Assembly (NCBI RefSeq): GCF_033807575.1 | Contig: NC_084725.1 | Span: 186,001-250,000, forward strand | Reading direction: 5' to 3' | From: Cydia pomonella | Taxonomy: Eukaryota > Arthropoda > Insecta > Lepidoptera > Tortricidae | Length of the DNA: 64,000 nt | Shown here: positions 42,195-53,047 of the stretch, in pieces | Layout of the letters: each line of letters opens with the position of its first letter | How positions within the stretch are numbered: position 1 is the first letter of the stretch | Notes under the pieces: model-generated | Told to the model about the DNA's origin: nothing | Seen by the model: the letters and a program-made list of their open reading frames with translations, nothing else | The model's database searches: none | Translations under genes and position numbers: made by a program

Positions 42195-42805
42195 AATAAG
42201 TTTTTGGCAAAAACAAAACATTTTTGGTACAAGCTTTTGTCGCTGACCGTAGTTTTCTTACCACAGGCAACTAATACACTTCGAGACAATTCTAAAAACC
42301 TCAATCACAAGTAGGCTGCGTTGTTTTATCACAGAGTTCCCATGACCACCTCCTGTCTCCATCATCAGGTCATCTCGATGGTACCATAATATTGCATTGT
42401 CACCCGACTTACATATGTATGCAAATTTTCAACTGACGGCCCGATTCGAACAATGAGATACAATAACAATAAGTTCTGGTTTAGATAAGTTCTCATTTAG
42501 ATATCGTTCTATGTCGTATAATTGACAGAAGCAGTTCGATTCGAGCAACCAATGTCAAGTGACCTTAGAAATATCGTAGATAGATCTTATTGGGATCACA
42601 GCGGAATCGAAATAAACGTCAATTTTGACATGTCGTTTAGTTATCGATCTTTTAAAGATCTTTCCAAGATCTTAATCGTGTCTTAATCATTCTCCGAATC
42701 GGGCCGTCAATCGGAAATAGAGAAGCTTCCAAGATTTGACTCTCACTGACTAACAAACTTACCTACATAACTTACAGGGCAAGTTAAATAAAAGCTTGTA
42801 AAGAA
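42195..42805 (+). repeat. Repeat family T interrupted by a MITE
   Basis: The left part 42,195-42,434 ends AAATTTTCAACT. The right part resumes at CAATCGGAAATAGAGAAGC and ends AAATAAAAGCTTGTAAAG. Joined, the two parts match the uninterrupted copy at 35.1 kb. Confidence 0.85.
42435..42708. mobile_element. MITE with GACGGCCCGATTCG inverted ends
   Basis: Left end GACGGCCCGATTCGAACAAT. The right end reads GACGGCCCGATTCGGAGAAT on the minus strand. 274 bp. Related to 49,698-49,947, with shared GACAGAAGCAGTTCGATTCG and TTGGGATCACAGCGGAATCG blocks. Confidence 0.85.
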
Positions 42806-44080
42806 AGAAGGAGTGTCGTTATACACGTCATTATTTCATAGAAATGTGACATCACTACACATTGGCGTGCGAATGGCATGCAGAGTTAGCTTAGTCCGAC
42901 TCTAGTTTAAGTAGAAAGGAACGAGTATTTATTTCACATATTTTGAGTGAGCTGAAAACTCTTCCGATACTTTTTTTTTAATCTTAATAGTAGTGCGGTT
43001 TATTGTACAAAAATGAAAACAAAACAGGAAATAATAATCTTCCAGTTAACCTTTGAGCAATCTTCACAAATGTAGTTGACGCTCCATTTGCTCCAACTGT
43101 AAAACAAAAAATAAGGGAATTAATTTAACACAGTCAATTCAGTCATATCTCACAGAGATAAATAAAGTCATTCAATTTTATTTCTTTTAGATTCGGTGAC
43201 TTATTGTCAAGAAAGATAAATTTAGTTTATTTTCGAAGCAGACATATTTGAATTAGAATGCACTAAAATAAATGCATTAATAAATTATTTCATTTCAAAT
43301 AAAGCTACGATAGCTCTAACCTCTGACCCGAAAAGATGTAAATCCCTCCTAAATTGTAGGTGGGTATCCCAATATGAAACCAGCAAGAATCTCGGCGGGA
43401 CACATCTTTTCAAAACATTACATCTTTTAATGAACATGCATTATATTCAAAAATACAATACAATGATAATCATTCGATCGTATTCCATTTTGACTAATTT
43501 AGTCGAGCTGATTTGTTTTTGGCTGGAAAGAGTGAAGGAATGAATAAGTGGTTCATGCACATATTTAGGCCCAGGAGCGGTGTTTTCCAGAAGAGGTCGA
43601 TTATATTATAACCGGTTTTTAAAATTGAATTAGAATTGTTTTTATTCGTAAACATAAATGTGACAAATTACATAATACATTATAAACACATAGAAAGAAC
43701 GAAGTGCCACAAAATGGCCTCATCAGCATGTTGCTGGCATCTTCCAGCGCTGATCTTCCGATGAGACCATCAAGTGAGTGAGTGAGTGTTTTTATAGTTT
43801 CAAACAGGTTTTGATACCTCGTCTCTTTAAATTGGTTTTGATACGATCGTCGTGGTGATGGGCACGCGTCACACGCACAACTTTTAACTTCATTTCGCAT
43901 GCACCAATCAGTGTGAGCTATCATCAAGGTCGTTTCAAAATAAGATCAGAACAGTAACAAGTCATTAAATATGAATCGGGCCATGGCTTCATTATGACGT
44001 ATTTATTCCAGTAAGAAATTAGGTTAGGTTATTTCAGCACTATGCTGAGGCGAGCCCATTTCGTGGTAAACAAATTTTTT
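42806..44080. other. AT-rich spacer
   Basis: No gene seen. The open stretch near 43,620-43,925 on the minus strand has no recognisable motif. Confidence 0.35.
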
Positions 44081-44400
44081 TTTCTTCCTCGCGTTGTCCC
44101 AGCATTTTGCCACGGCTCATAGGAGCCTGGGGTCCGCTTGACAACTAATCCCAAGATATGGCGTAGGCACTAGTTTTTACGAAAGCGACTGCCATCTGAC
44201 CTTCCAACCCAGAGGGTAAACTAGGCCTTGTTGGGATTAGTCCGGTTTCCTCACTATGTTTTCCTTCACCGAAAAGCGACTGGTAAATAACAAATGATAT
44301 TTCGTACATAAGTTCGGAAAAACTCATTGGTACGAGCCAGGGTTTGAACCCGCGACCTCCGGATAGCAAGTCGCACGCTCTTACCGCTAGGCCACCAGCG
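44081..44400 (-). mobile_element. SINE-B copy, near full length
   Basis: On the minus strand: head GGTGGCCTAGCGGTAAGAGC and GGTTCAAACCCTGG. The body and the GACAACGCGAGGAAGAAAAA end are intact. Confidence 0.88.
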
Positions 44401-45002
44401 TGCAGCGCTTTTTTTCAGCAGGCCGAATGTTAATTGCAATTAACCGTAATGGACAGTTAGGTACAGTTTACGGTTCAATTTGTAATGGTTAACGGTCAAT
44501 TGCATTACGGTTTCGGCCAACACTGCACGGCGCGTCTTTGTGGCTGGTTCACCTCATACTGTGAACGAACGAATGATTATTTTCTTCTCGTTCACTCTTC
44601 TCAGTAGCGGCGTTATCCTTCTCGCCCTGACTGATGTCTGAGAAAATGCAGGTCGTTTCATTACCGCGTTTGGCCCCCGGAGATTTACGGCTCCTGTAGG
44701 TATTGTTTATTTTATACAGACATTATTATATGCTTATAACAGACACTAGAATAACGAAGCATGTTAGACGTTAGGACGTCAATGATACTAACTGATATGT
44801 GATAAAAAATGAAAATAGTTATTTATGTTAGATGAAAAACATATAAATGTTAGATTTATTAAAACGTATTTTTGTGTAAACATTATTGACCGGAGCGTTA
44901 GCAAAGCTCTCCATTTTGACTCGGGCAATCGGCTTTCGTCCGTCCGGATGTTCTCCTCTAACAAGTCGCAATTTTCACCCGATTCTCGTGAAATTTTGTG
45001 AC

Positions 45003-45275
45003 CATATTCAATTTTTGAAGTGAAAACTTCTTTAGCGGCGCTGTGCACTTTTTGTGATGGGGAAAAAATGTTAAACTCGCGACAGGTCACGTGACCGACA
45101 GATTCGTCAGATTGAAAATTCGTAAGACGGACACGTGACCAGATCGAAAAACGATGGCGCAATAAATGAATATTGTAGTTTACTACATGAATGATAGTAC
45201 TTTTATACTGATAATTAAAGCAATTCGTGCAAAATTATTCCCTAACCATTCCGAAATATTTATACGTAATATATC
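45003..45275 (+). mobile_element. Repeat family K
   Basis: GAAGTGAAAACTTCTTTAGC, GCACTTTTTGTGATGGGGAA, GACAGGTCACGTGACCGACA and CGTAAGACGGACACGTGACC, then ATGATAGTACTTTTATACTG and AATTATTCCCTAACCATTCC. The middle is shorter than at 45.8 kb. Confidence 0.75.
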
Positions 45276-45799
45276 CTTTTTAATTACATAAATTTAAATA
45301 AAAATAAAATAAACATCCATATTCAATATCTTTACACCTATCAAATTATCAAATACCTACAAAGTCCCCCAACAGCCAAGAAAAATCATTCGTCTTAGCA
45401 ATCTCCACGTCTTAGGCCATTAGGGGGCCCATTCCGCAGCCCGTTAAGATAAAACGTCACAGATTTGAACCCCCCACCCTCCCACGTAATGACTCGCGAA
45501 GATTTCGCGAGGGCGCCAATGTTTGTACAGGGTGACAATTTATGAGGCCTAATTGTTTCGTTTTTAGTAGTTATGTTTGTGGAGTTGTGTGACGAGATTA
45601 TTTGTTGTATATCCATGAATATGGGACTAAATATGGATGTTTTAGGTTTACGTACCAAAAAGGTAACATAGTACCCTTGTAGGTGCGACTCTGTCCGTCC
45701 GTCTGACTGTCACATCGCTAAGTATCTCGAGAACTAATTACGCTATCGATCTGCGGAATAATTACGAACAAGGCTAACCCAGACGCAATGAAAGCGTTT

Positions 45800-46240
45800 T
45801 TTTTGAAGTGAAAACTTCTTTAGCGGTGAAAAAATGTTAAACTCGCGACAGGTCACGTGACCGACAGATTCGTCAGATTGAAAATTCGTGACCTGATCGA
45901 AAAACTGTATGATGGTTCTAGTAATGATGATGGTGTAAGAGTCCTTGAAATTATGGATGGAAGTTGATTTTTCTGAGAGATAAACTTTTTAATGTTAAAT
46001 AATTGTAATAGTTCTGAAGTGTTATATTTTTAATGTAATATAAATTGTCGTGTTTGTGTACGATAGCGCAGTAAATGAATATTGTATTTTACCACATAAA
46101 TGATAGTACTTTTATACTGATAATTAAAGCAATTCGTGCAAAATTATTCCCTAACCATTCCAAAATATCAAAAATGCACAACGTTGCGTATTCAAGCTTA
46201 CTTCTGCCGGCACTCCCGGAGTGCAACCCGTTGTTTTTTT
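45800..46240 (+). mobile_element. Repeat family K, internal deletion near the start
   Basis: GAAGTGAAAACTTCTTTAGC is followed almost directly by GGTGAAAAAATGTTAAACTC, so about 30 bp is missing. The rest runs through TTTTTAATGTAATATAAATT to TGCCGGCACTCCCGGAGTGC. The 18.5-19.1 kb copy has the same order. Confidence 0.75.
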
Positions 46241-46950
46241 TTTTTGTAAGGAAGGAATTTATTTTTATACGTGAAATTAATCGTGATCACAACACGGCAA
46301 TATTGACTGTACATAATTACTCAATTTGTGTCCAGTTAATGATGACTAACGTAGAGCGGTCCGGACCGGTGATCACCGATCTTCCGTCATATAAAACGAG
46401 TCTCGTACGCCGAGGCCCGGATCGTTCTAGCGTGAGTCGTAAATAATTCAGCATTTTTGGTGTACGAACTATTTACCAACATAAAAAAAATGAATTGATT
46501 TATGTCTTGTGCCTTGCAGTCTTTTTTTTTTATTTTTTTTTGAAATTATTAAGAAAAAATAATTATAAACAGCCTGTATCTTCTAAGCTAACAGTCTGTG
46601 CTCTCTTATCTTTGCCCTCTACTTTTATAATGCATGAGGAGAAACGCAAGAGTGTGCGTTTTTATGTTTACTTATATATTTGTGTCTGTGTGTGTGGGTA
46701 GGGAAGGAAGAGTTTCTATGAGTGTGTGCGGATTATTAATTAAAGAAATGCGTCGTGTGTGAAATGATGTTTTCTAATCCATGATCTTTTAAAGGGTTAA
46801 GTTTACTATTATATATTAATGCTATTACTTCATATTTTTTTAAATAACTATCTGTAATTTAATATCAAGCTTATACTTAGGCCATACATTCGGCGAGTGG
46901 CATTCCATACCACTTGTCGAGTGTATGGCTAAGTATTAAATTTCTTTCAC

Positions 46951-47190
46951 GACCGGTCTGGTCTAGTGGGTAGTGACTATGAAGCCGATGGTCCTTGGTT
47001 CAAATCCTGGCAAGGAAATTTATTTGTGTGATGAGCATGAATATTTTGTTCCTAAGTCATGTTTTATACGTATTTAAGTATTTGTATATTATATATATCG
47101 TTGTCTGAGTACCCACAACACAAGCCTTCTTGGCTTGCCGTGGGAGTTCGGCAGTTTGTGTAATAATGTCCTATAATACTTATTTATTTA
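46951..47190 (+). mobile_element. SINE-A copy
   Basis: Head GACCGGTCTGGTCTAGTGGG and B box GGTTCAAATCC, with a deletion between the boxes. The body and TATTTATTTATA tail are present. It is flanked by diverged copies of an ATACCACTTGTCGAGTGTAT segment (about 46,906 and 47,239). Confidence 0.82.
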
Positions 47191-48155
47191 TAAAAAAATC
47201 GGCCACCATACTGCCCTGCATACTACTCACTACTTCTTATACCACTCGTCGAGAGTATGGTCGAGGTATTAGTAATACTTTTCTACGCTTTCAATAAAAT
47301 AAAATACCTAAGTATTGATATCTGATACAAATCTGTCATATTTAAACCTTTTTAATCACTTTTTAACCACCGATATAATTAGTACTTAATCGTGCATTCA
47401 AAATATCTAGTTACAATAATCAGATGGCCGACTAAACTAAACACTAAACGTGAAAACTATCACGCCGCTCACCGCGCTCAAAAAACTAACCCCTATCGAT
47501 CCGGAAACCTTCGCAAAAACCCTTCTATTTAATATCACCCCACCCCTTAAGGCAATTCTTCAAAGGGTGAAAAAACCCCACCCTCCCCCGGGGGTGGGGC
47601 CGCCTTTAAGTAATTCTTACGGTAAAAAAGGGGAGGATACTTAGCAACGGAAAGAAGGGAGAGGGGAGCGTCTTGCTTCGACGTTCGAAATTTAAATTGT
47701 AAACGTTTCGAATGACGGTTGACGCTTTTTGTTGTTTTTAAACGTTGCTGGTTCTTACTCAGTTCGCTGTGTTGTTTTTTTTTCGATTCTTTTTTGTTTT
47801 GACTGTTTATGTATATTGAGTAGCAGTAGTTTAGTAAATTACAGACTTTAATTTTTTTATATAAATAATTTATCAATACAATATTAACTTTGTATATTTT
47901 TAATTTATTAAAATAGTTTTATTAATTGATCCACTTAAGTAAATTATAGGCATAGTCTTCTCTAAGATCAACGAGACAATGCCGCCTTCGAAACGTCGGA
48001 AAACTTAATTACTTATATTATACGCGATTACGTCCTGTTTTTGTAAAAAAATATATGTAAAAATTGTAAAAGTTTAAGTCCGTGTCAGGCACATTGGTTC
48101 AAATGATATTAATCCTGTAACGTTTCTTAATCGAAGTCGCAAACTAATAAATGTG
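47191..48155. other. AT-rich spacer
   Basis: No gene seen. 47,560-47,610 is a C/G-rich hairpin-like patch around CCCCCGGGGGTGGGG. Confidence 0.35.
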
Positions 48156-48157
48156 GC

Positions 48158-48497
48158 GACCGGTCTGACCTAGTGGGTAGTGATCCTGCCTACGAAGCCG
48201 ATGGTCCTGGGTTCAGATTTATTTGTGTGATGAGCACATATATTTGTTTCTAAGTCATGTATGTTTTGTAGTATTTAAGTATTTGTATATTATATATGTC
48301 GTTGTCCCTACAACACAAACCTTCTTAGCTTACCGTGGGACTGTTTTTTATACCACGACGGTGGCAAACAAGCATAACGCCCGCCTGATCGTAAACAGTC
48401 ATCGTAGGCTATGGACGCCTGCAGGTGTTACCCTACCCTACCCGACCCTAGACTTAGTCAATTGGTGTAAGTATGTCCCTATAATATTTATTTATTG
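48158..48497 (+). mobile_element. SINE-A interrupted by SINE-C
   Basis: Head GACCGGTCTGACCTAGTGGG. The body is cut after GTGGGACT and resumes at GACTTAGTCAATTGGTG, leaving a 4-bp GACT repeat around the insert. Confidence 0.8.
48336..48448 (-). mobile_element. SINE-C fragment nested in SINE-A
   Basis: The minus strand has ATCAGGCGGGCGTTATGCTT, GTTTGCCACCGTCGTGGTAT and a short A tail. It matches the 3' half of the copies at 26.1 and 31.4 kb. Confidence 0.72.
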
Positions 48498-49370
48498 TTA
48501 CCTATTAATATGTATTTATAAGTATTAGGTACTAGCAATGCTTTATCTTCTATTCGTCAGTGCCTGATATAAAATTACAATCATAAAACTCATTAAAACA
48601 GGGAAAAACGGAAGCTCATTAAAATAAAAAGCCAACTACGAATAAAACTGGCAACTAACGCACACAAATAAACCCCCCTCCCCCACCCACTAACATAGAC
48701 AAAAAACTCCCCCCTCATAGCCTTGCAGAAAATTCGTTTGCCTCCGTGCAAGGAAATGTTCCTAGTTAGAATTTTGCTACCGCGTTCTGTTTGTGATTTT
48801 AGGATCTCATCAATCTGATGTATAGGCATTGTAGATGCGACGAACAACAACGCGTTTACGTATTATATGAAACTGTTAGAGCGTTGTCACAATGTCCGAT
48901 CTGATTAGGATGTCGGATGATCCTTAGACAAATACATGCAGCTGCTAGAGGATGTCTATGGCATCAAGCCCTTTAATTATTGCATTTACGCTTTGTTTGG
49001 TGTTTCTTACGATGAATTTACTTTTGTAACCAGGATAACTACTTTTGTAACACGTAAATTCAGGAAGAGCGGTGTTGCCCATTTCAGGCAAATTTTGCTT
49101 ACCGGGTAGCACTTTCCCCTACTTTATAAACACCTGTATATTTTACGAAAATAAATATTTTTTTTAATAACGTAGTTTCTTATGTATGTATGTATATTTA
49201 GATATGTATCTAATATTTATTTATTTTAATATAGGTATGTATTGTTATATTTATATGTTTATTTAAATTGTAAATGTACTGTATGTACTGTCTGCTTGAT
49301 GTATGTGTAATTTTCCTATTCCTCTAATTCATTCGTGCACTACCTGTTCTAAAAACTTACTGTTCTTTAA
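48498..49370. other. AT-rich spacer
   Basis: Nothing recognised. Confidence 0.3.
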
Positions 49371-49374
49371 ATCC

Positions 49375-49510
49375 TGCTACCCTAAAGTTGTCTGGAAGAG
49401 ATCGCTTACAGCGATAAGACCGCCTGTTGCTACCTTTCTTTACATTGTAAATCTGTTTTTTTTTAATTTGTCTTCTTTGTGGTGCAATAAAGAATATTTA
49501 CTTACTTACT
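49375..49510 (+). mobile_element. LINE 3'-tail fragment
   Basis: TTGTCTGGAAGAGATCGCTT, GATAAGACCGCCTGTTGCTA and GCAATAAAGAATATTTACTT with a TTAC-repeat tail. The same family as 22.5, 33.5 and 54.4 kb. Confidence 0.65.
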
Positions 49511-49697
49511 TATTTGAATATTATATTTGTACCTAGCAGTTAAAGAATCGAATTCAAAATGTCGTGAATCGTACTAAGATTTAGCTAATAATTTAAGTAC
49601 CTATGTCTGGCTGTCGTTGTCGTAAACGCTATTCACGCACTGATAAGGTAGACGTCCACAGGACCGCATCGCACGCCACGGATTTTAGTGTTCTTTC

Positions 49698-49947
49698 GGC
49701 CCGATTTGAAGAATGATTAAGACATAGTTAAGATCTTGGAAAGATGTTGAAAAGATCGATAACCAAACGATATGTCAAAATTGACGTTTATTTCGATTCC
49801 GCTGTGATCCCAATAAGACCTATCTACGATATTTCTAACATCAAAGTGACATTGGTTGCTCGAATCGAGCTGCTTCTGTCAATTATACGACATACAAACG
49901 ATATCTACCCACCAAAACTTATCGTATCGCATTCTTCGAATCGGGCC
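49698..49947. mobile_element. MITE, GGCCCGATT inverted ends
   Basis: Left GGCCCGATTTGAAGAATG and right CATTCTTCGAATCGGGCC are inverted copies. It is the reverse-oriented relative of 42,435-42,708. An open frame crossing it is a by-product of the repeat. Confidence 0.85.
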
Positions 49948-50309
49948 GTTTGTATACGTGCGTCCACTGATCTGTTGCGTGCGATGCGTCCGATGCGTGC
50001 GATGCGGCCCTATGGACGTCTACTACCTTTAGTGCTTGAAAATGGAGACCTAGGCTATTCGAAACATGTCGCTCGAGTGACTAAAAATAAACCGTATTAT
50101 CCCATCAAAAACAATACTTGTCAAAAAAACCAAGTCTCGCAACTCAGTTGTTCTGCGGTAAAAAGTTGTGAGATCCATGTAATACCAAGTCGGTTATTAA
50201 TTTATTCAGTCTCTACTTAAGCGACTTTCTGTCTTAATACGTCCAGTCTCTAAGACCACGATCGTGGTCCATAACAATTGAAAATCAATTGTGTCTGGAA
50301 TCTCCGTAC

Positions 50310-50582
50310 TCGAAGCATTAAGTTGTTACGTAATAATTAACAGCATCTTATAGTGACACATATCAATATTAAAATTCTTTAATGTTTTATATAAATATAT
50401 TGAGACTTGGCCATCGCACTAAATAATTGAATTTACATGTGTTTTCAGGCGATTGAATTTACACGTGTTTTCAGGCGATGGCCAAGTCTCAATATATTTA
50501 TATAAAACATTAAAGAATTTTAATATTGATATGCGTCACTATAAGATGCTGTTAATTATTACGTAACAACTTAATGCTTCGA
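50310..50582. repeat. Near-perfect palindrome, 108-bp arms, 57-nt loop
   Basis: Left arm 50,310-50,417 (starting TCGAAGCATTAAGTTGTTAC, ending GACTTGGCCATCGC) and right arm 50,475-50,582 are reverse complements with one mismatch that I can find (GACACATATC versus GACGCATATC). The loop carries a ~26-bp direct duplication built on GAATTTACATGTGTTTTCAG. Confidence 0.93.
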
Positions 50583-51050
50583 ATTTTGATGATCGGTGAG
50601 TCAGTGAGTGACAAAATTAAGAAATTTGACCCGTTATAATTCTTAAAATACTGGTTCAAATTGAATGAAATTTGAAATATACCGTGTCTTTACAATGCCT
50701 GCATGGTTACTGAAAATTTCAGTCTTCTAGTTTTATCCACAACGAAGTTACAGGGGGTCGAAAATGGTCTGAATTGCTTCGAGAAAAGGATGGTACGGCC
50801 GTGATGCTTTTTTGCTCGACTTGGTGCAGATTAGCTAAGTAGCAGTTTGTTTTGTTTCGGATTTTAGGGCAATATTATCATTATAATTTACTACAAACTA
50901 AAAATCCAATAACAGGCAAAATGGTGGGATTGGTGGGAATCAAGTTCTGATCGCCCCACTGAGCACTACTACCAAAGATACATGGATTGAGTGAGACAAG
51001 AAGTAACGTAAAATCTAAGACAATTGAGGGCTTCGAATTTGACAGGTAAA
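50583..51050. other. Spacer, probably old repeat
   Basis: GATGATCGGTGAGTCAGTGA near 50,589 resembles a common moth repeat segment. No gene. Confidence 0.35.
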
Positions 51051-51053
51051 CGA

Positions 51054-51155
51054 GATGGCGCTGTACAGCTCCATACATTTTGCGGTAACTCTGATTGTCA
51101 AAAATTGAAATTTGACAATTCAGTGACCGTACGGGGCAGTACAGCGCCATCTGGT
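51054..51155. mobile_element. Short palindromic MITE
   Basis: AGATGGCGCTGTAC at the left and GTACAGCGCCATCT at the right are exact inverted copies. TGTCAAAAATTGAAATTTGACA is a central hairpin. About 100 bp. Confidence 0.7.
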
Positions 51156-51599
51156 TTCGGATCTCAAACTAAGGGGCACGTTTTTTTCTAAGACTACATC
51201 TCTATTACAATCGATTCTCTTTGCTGCTACATAGTCTACATACATATTAATTTGAGTTATCAAATACGTAAAGTTGCACGCTGGAGCGAAAACATCACAA
51301 CCGTTAAAAGCACAAATTTAAATTGCAAAAATGTAGTTCCAAAGTTAACCCCCTCCTGCGAAATACTTGCGAAACACCCCCCACTTCAATTTACCTGTAT
51401 AAAAAGCAACTCGCCGGCTCAACCAATCACAGCGCGATATGAAAACTCGTGCCAGGCGTACAGACGAGCTCCCATAGTGATGGCCCTTTAATCCTTGTAA
51501 ATCCTACTTTACCCATACCGATTTTGTGGGCTGATATCGTATTTTAATACCGATATTGGATACCCTACTCATCACTGTCACTGTTGGTACAATCTTTAA

Positions 51600-51760
51600 A
51601 CTTAAGAGGAAAGCGGACGGCCGTTTCTCCATATAAATGTAGTCCCTGTTTTGATGATATTGACATTATGAAAAATATTTTTACAAAATTTGATGTATAT
51701 TAACCATAGCTATGTTCCTACGTTTGACTTTTTTCATTTTATTGATTATTGTAAAAATTA
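51600..51760. repeat. Diverged half of the 18.0-kb MITE family
   Basis: GACGGCCGTTTCTCCATATA, AATGTAGTCCC and AAAAATATTTTTACAAAATT correspond to one arm and the inner part of 18,020-18,200. Confidence 0.5.
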
Positions 51761-51797
51761 GGAGCGAAAAACAGATTTAATTTTTGAAGTGAAAACT

Positions 51798-51803
51798 TCT
51801 TTA
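51798..51803. repeat. Target duplication TCTTTA (left)
   Basis: The same six bases occur at 52,928-52,933 on the other side of the LINE. The uninterrupted family K copy has TCTTTA once. Confidence 0.8.
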
Positions 51804-51907
51804 ATTCAATTCAATTCAATTCAATTCAATTTATTTTTATTTCGGACCATGTCCATAGTGTTAGTATACATTCCCTTAATCCTATGTTAGTTAACTACTA
51901 TACTAGC

Positions 51908-52194
51908 TCATAATAACTTATACACTAAGCCTCTGGATCCCATATGTACTCCCTCCCAGTGTTTCCAGAAGGCGCAAGCAGGCGATTCTAATACTAGGTG
52001 CAAGAGGCTGTTGGAACTGTCCCGCACGCGACGCATCAGGGAGGCAGTCCTTTTGCGTATTATTGCACCAAAGCAATCAGTGCGCGCCTCCGCGAACATA
52101 CCTGACGCGCTGCAAAAGCGAGGCAGTCCCAACAACATCCTGAACCCATTGTTGTACTGGACGCGCAGGGCATTGAGGGCCCTGTTAAGTCCCG
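51908..52194 (-). pseudogene. LINE reverse transcriptase, C-terminal part
   Basis: The minus strand encodes ALNALRVQYNNGFRMLLGLP, RFCSASGMFAEARTDCFGAI, IRKRTASLMRRVRDSSNSLL and an FWKHWEGVHMGSRG-type end. It continues the RT at 52,330-52,927 across the nested MITE. This part follows the RT thumb in CR1/jockey-like proteins. The frame is open here but cannot join in-frame across the insertion. Confidence 0.75.
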
Positions 52195-52329
52195 GATAGA
52201 CGTGCGAGTAAGTTCGCGAACTTACAGCTCGACGACCTTTTTCGCTCGTGTGTGAGCCTAAGTACGCGTACTTTACAAGCGAAAAAAGTCGTCGAGCCAT
52301 AAGTTCGCGAACTTACTCGCCCGTCTATC
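52195..52329. mobile_element. Palindromic MITE inside the LINE RT
   Basis: The 52-bp arms 52,195-52,246 and 52,278-52,329 are inverted copies, starting GATAGACGTGCGAGTAAG and GATAGACGGGCGAGTAAG. Each arm also contains the self-complementary 16-mer TAAGTTCGCGAACTTA. The total is 135 bp and GC-richer than the flanks. No clear target duplication. Confidence 0.85.
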
Positions 52330-52927
52330 AGCCACTTTAGTATAATTTGTCCACAGACTGCACGTGTAAAAGGTCTGGCAAAACGCTTTAAATAGCGTTA
52401 TTTTGACATTCCCATTACATCGTGCAAACCTGCGAGACAACATATTACAACGTACCGCCAATGCCCTGCGCTCCCTCTCTATATCTACGTCGTCCTGGAG
52501 ATTATCGGTCACCCAGTGTCCGAGATACTTAAAGCGCGTTACCCTTTTAAGAGCGATACCACACAAGCTGACAGGTGGTAGTACGTCAAAGGCCTTGTTA
52601 CCTGCTTTAAAAACTAACAGCTCGCTCTTACTGGTATTGTACCTCAGACCATGAGCGACCGCATAATCTTTACACACCTTTAGGAGTTTCACTAGCGCAC
52701 TGATTGATGGACACAGCAGCACCATATCATCTGCGTAGCTAATGTTGTTCACCGTGGTGCCACCTACCGAACATCCGATATTCGTGCTGCTGAGTCCAAC
52801 AATCAGCTCATCCATGTACAGATTGAATAAGCGCGGTGAGGTAAGTCCACCCTGCCTCACCCCGCACTCCAATCTGTACACGTCCGAGTGCGCGCCCGCC
52901 CATCTCACCTGGTTGGTTTGATGCCCG
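52330..52927 (-). pseudogene. LINE reverse transcriptase, fingers-palm part
   Basis: The minus strand encodes LECGVRQGGLTSPRLFNLYM, the catalytic ISYADDMVLLCPS, LRYNTSKSELLVFKAG and FKYLGHWVTDN, then FKAFCQTFYTCSLWTNYT, where the MITE interrupts. These are RT motifs B (G-RQG), C (YADD), D and E. The upstream palm motif A (with its Asp) and the whole N-terminus are absent, so this is a 5'-truncated copy and not functional. The open frame continues past the LINE into the neighbouring repeat by chance. Confidence 0.85.
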
Positions 52928-53047
52928 TCTTTAGCGGCGCTGTGCACTTTTTGTGATGGGGAAAAAATGTTAATCTCGCGTCAGGTGTCACGTGACCGTC
53001 AGATTGAAAATTCGTAAGACGGACAGGTGACATCATGGTGACGTAAT

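Larger units (their letters stand above)
51804..52927 (-). mobile_element. 5'-truncated CR1/jockey-like LINE with (GAATT)n tail
   Basis: About 1.12 kb including a nested palindromic MITE. On the minus strand it contains a partial reverse transcriptase, a short 3' UTR and a terminal (GAATT)n microsatellite (about 51,804-51,832). A 6-bp TCTTTA duplication brackets it. Clade is inferred from RT motif style and the microsatellite end. Confidence 0.82.
51784..53040 (+). mobile_element. Repeat family K split by a LINE
   Basis: The left part TTTTTGAAGTGAAAACTTCTTTA ends at 51,803. The right part resumes with TCTTTAGCGGCGCTGTGCAC at 52,928 and runs to about 53,040. The pieces rejoin exactly as in the 45.0-kb copy, showing that the LINE arrived later. 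Confidence 0.88.

Noticed and set aside
43619..43927. 102-codon minus-strand frame
   Set aside because: No domain, atypical composition, no homologous copy; likely chance.
49744..50220. 158-codon frame
   Set aside because: Its first half translates the MITE at 49,698-49,947, and the rest has no motif.
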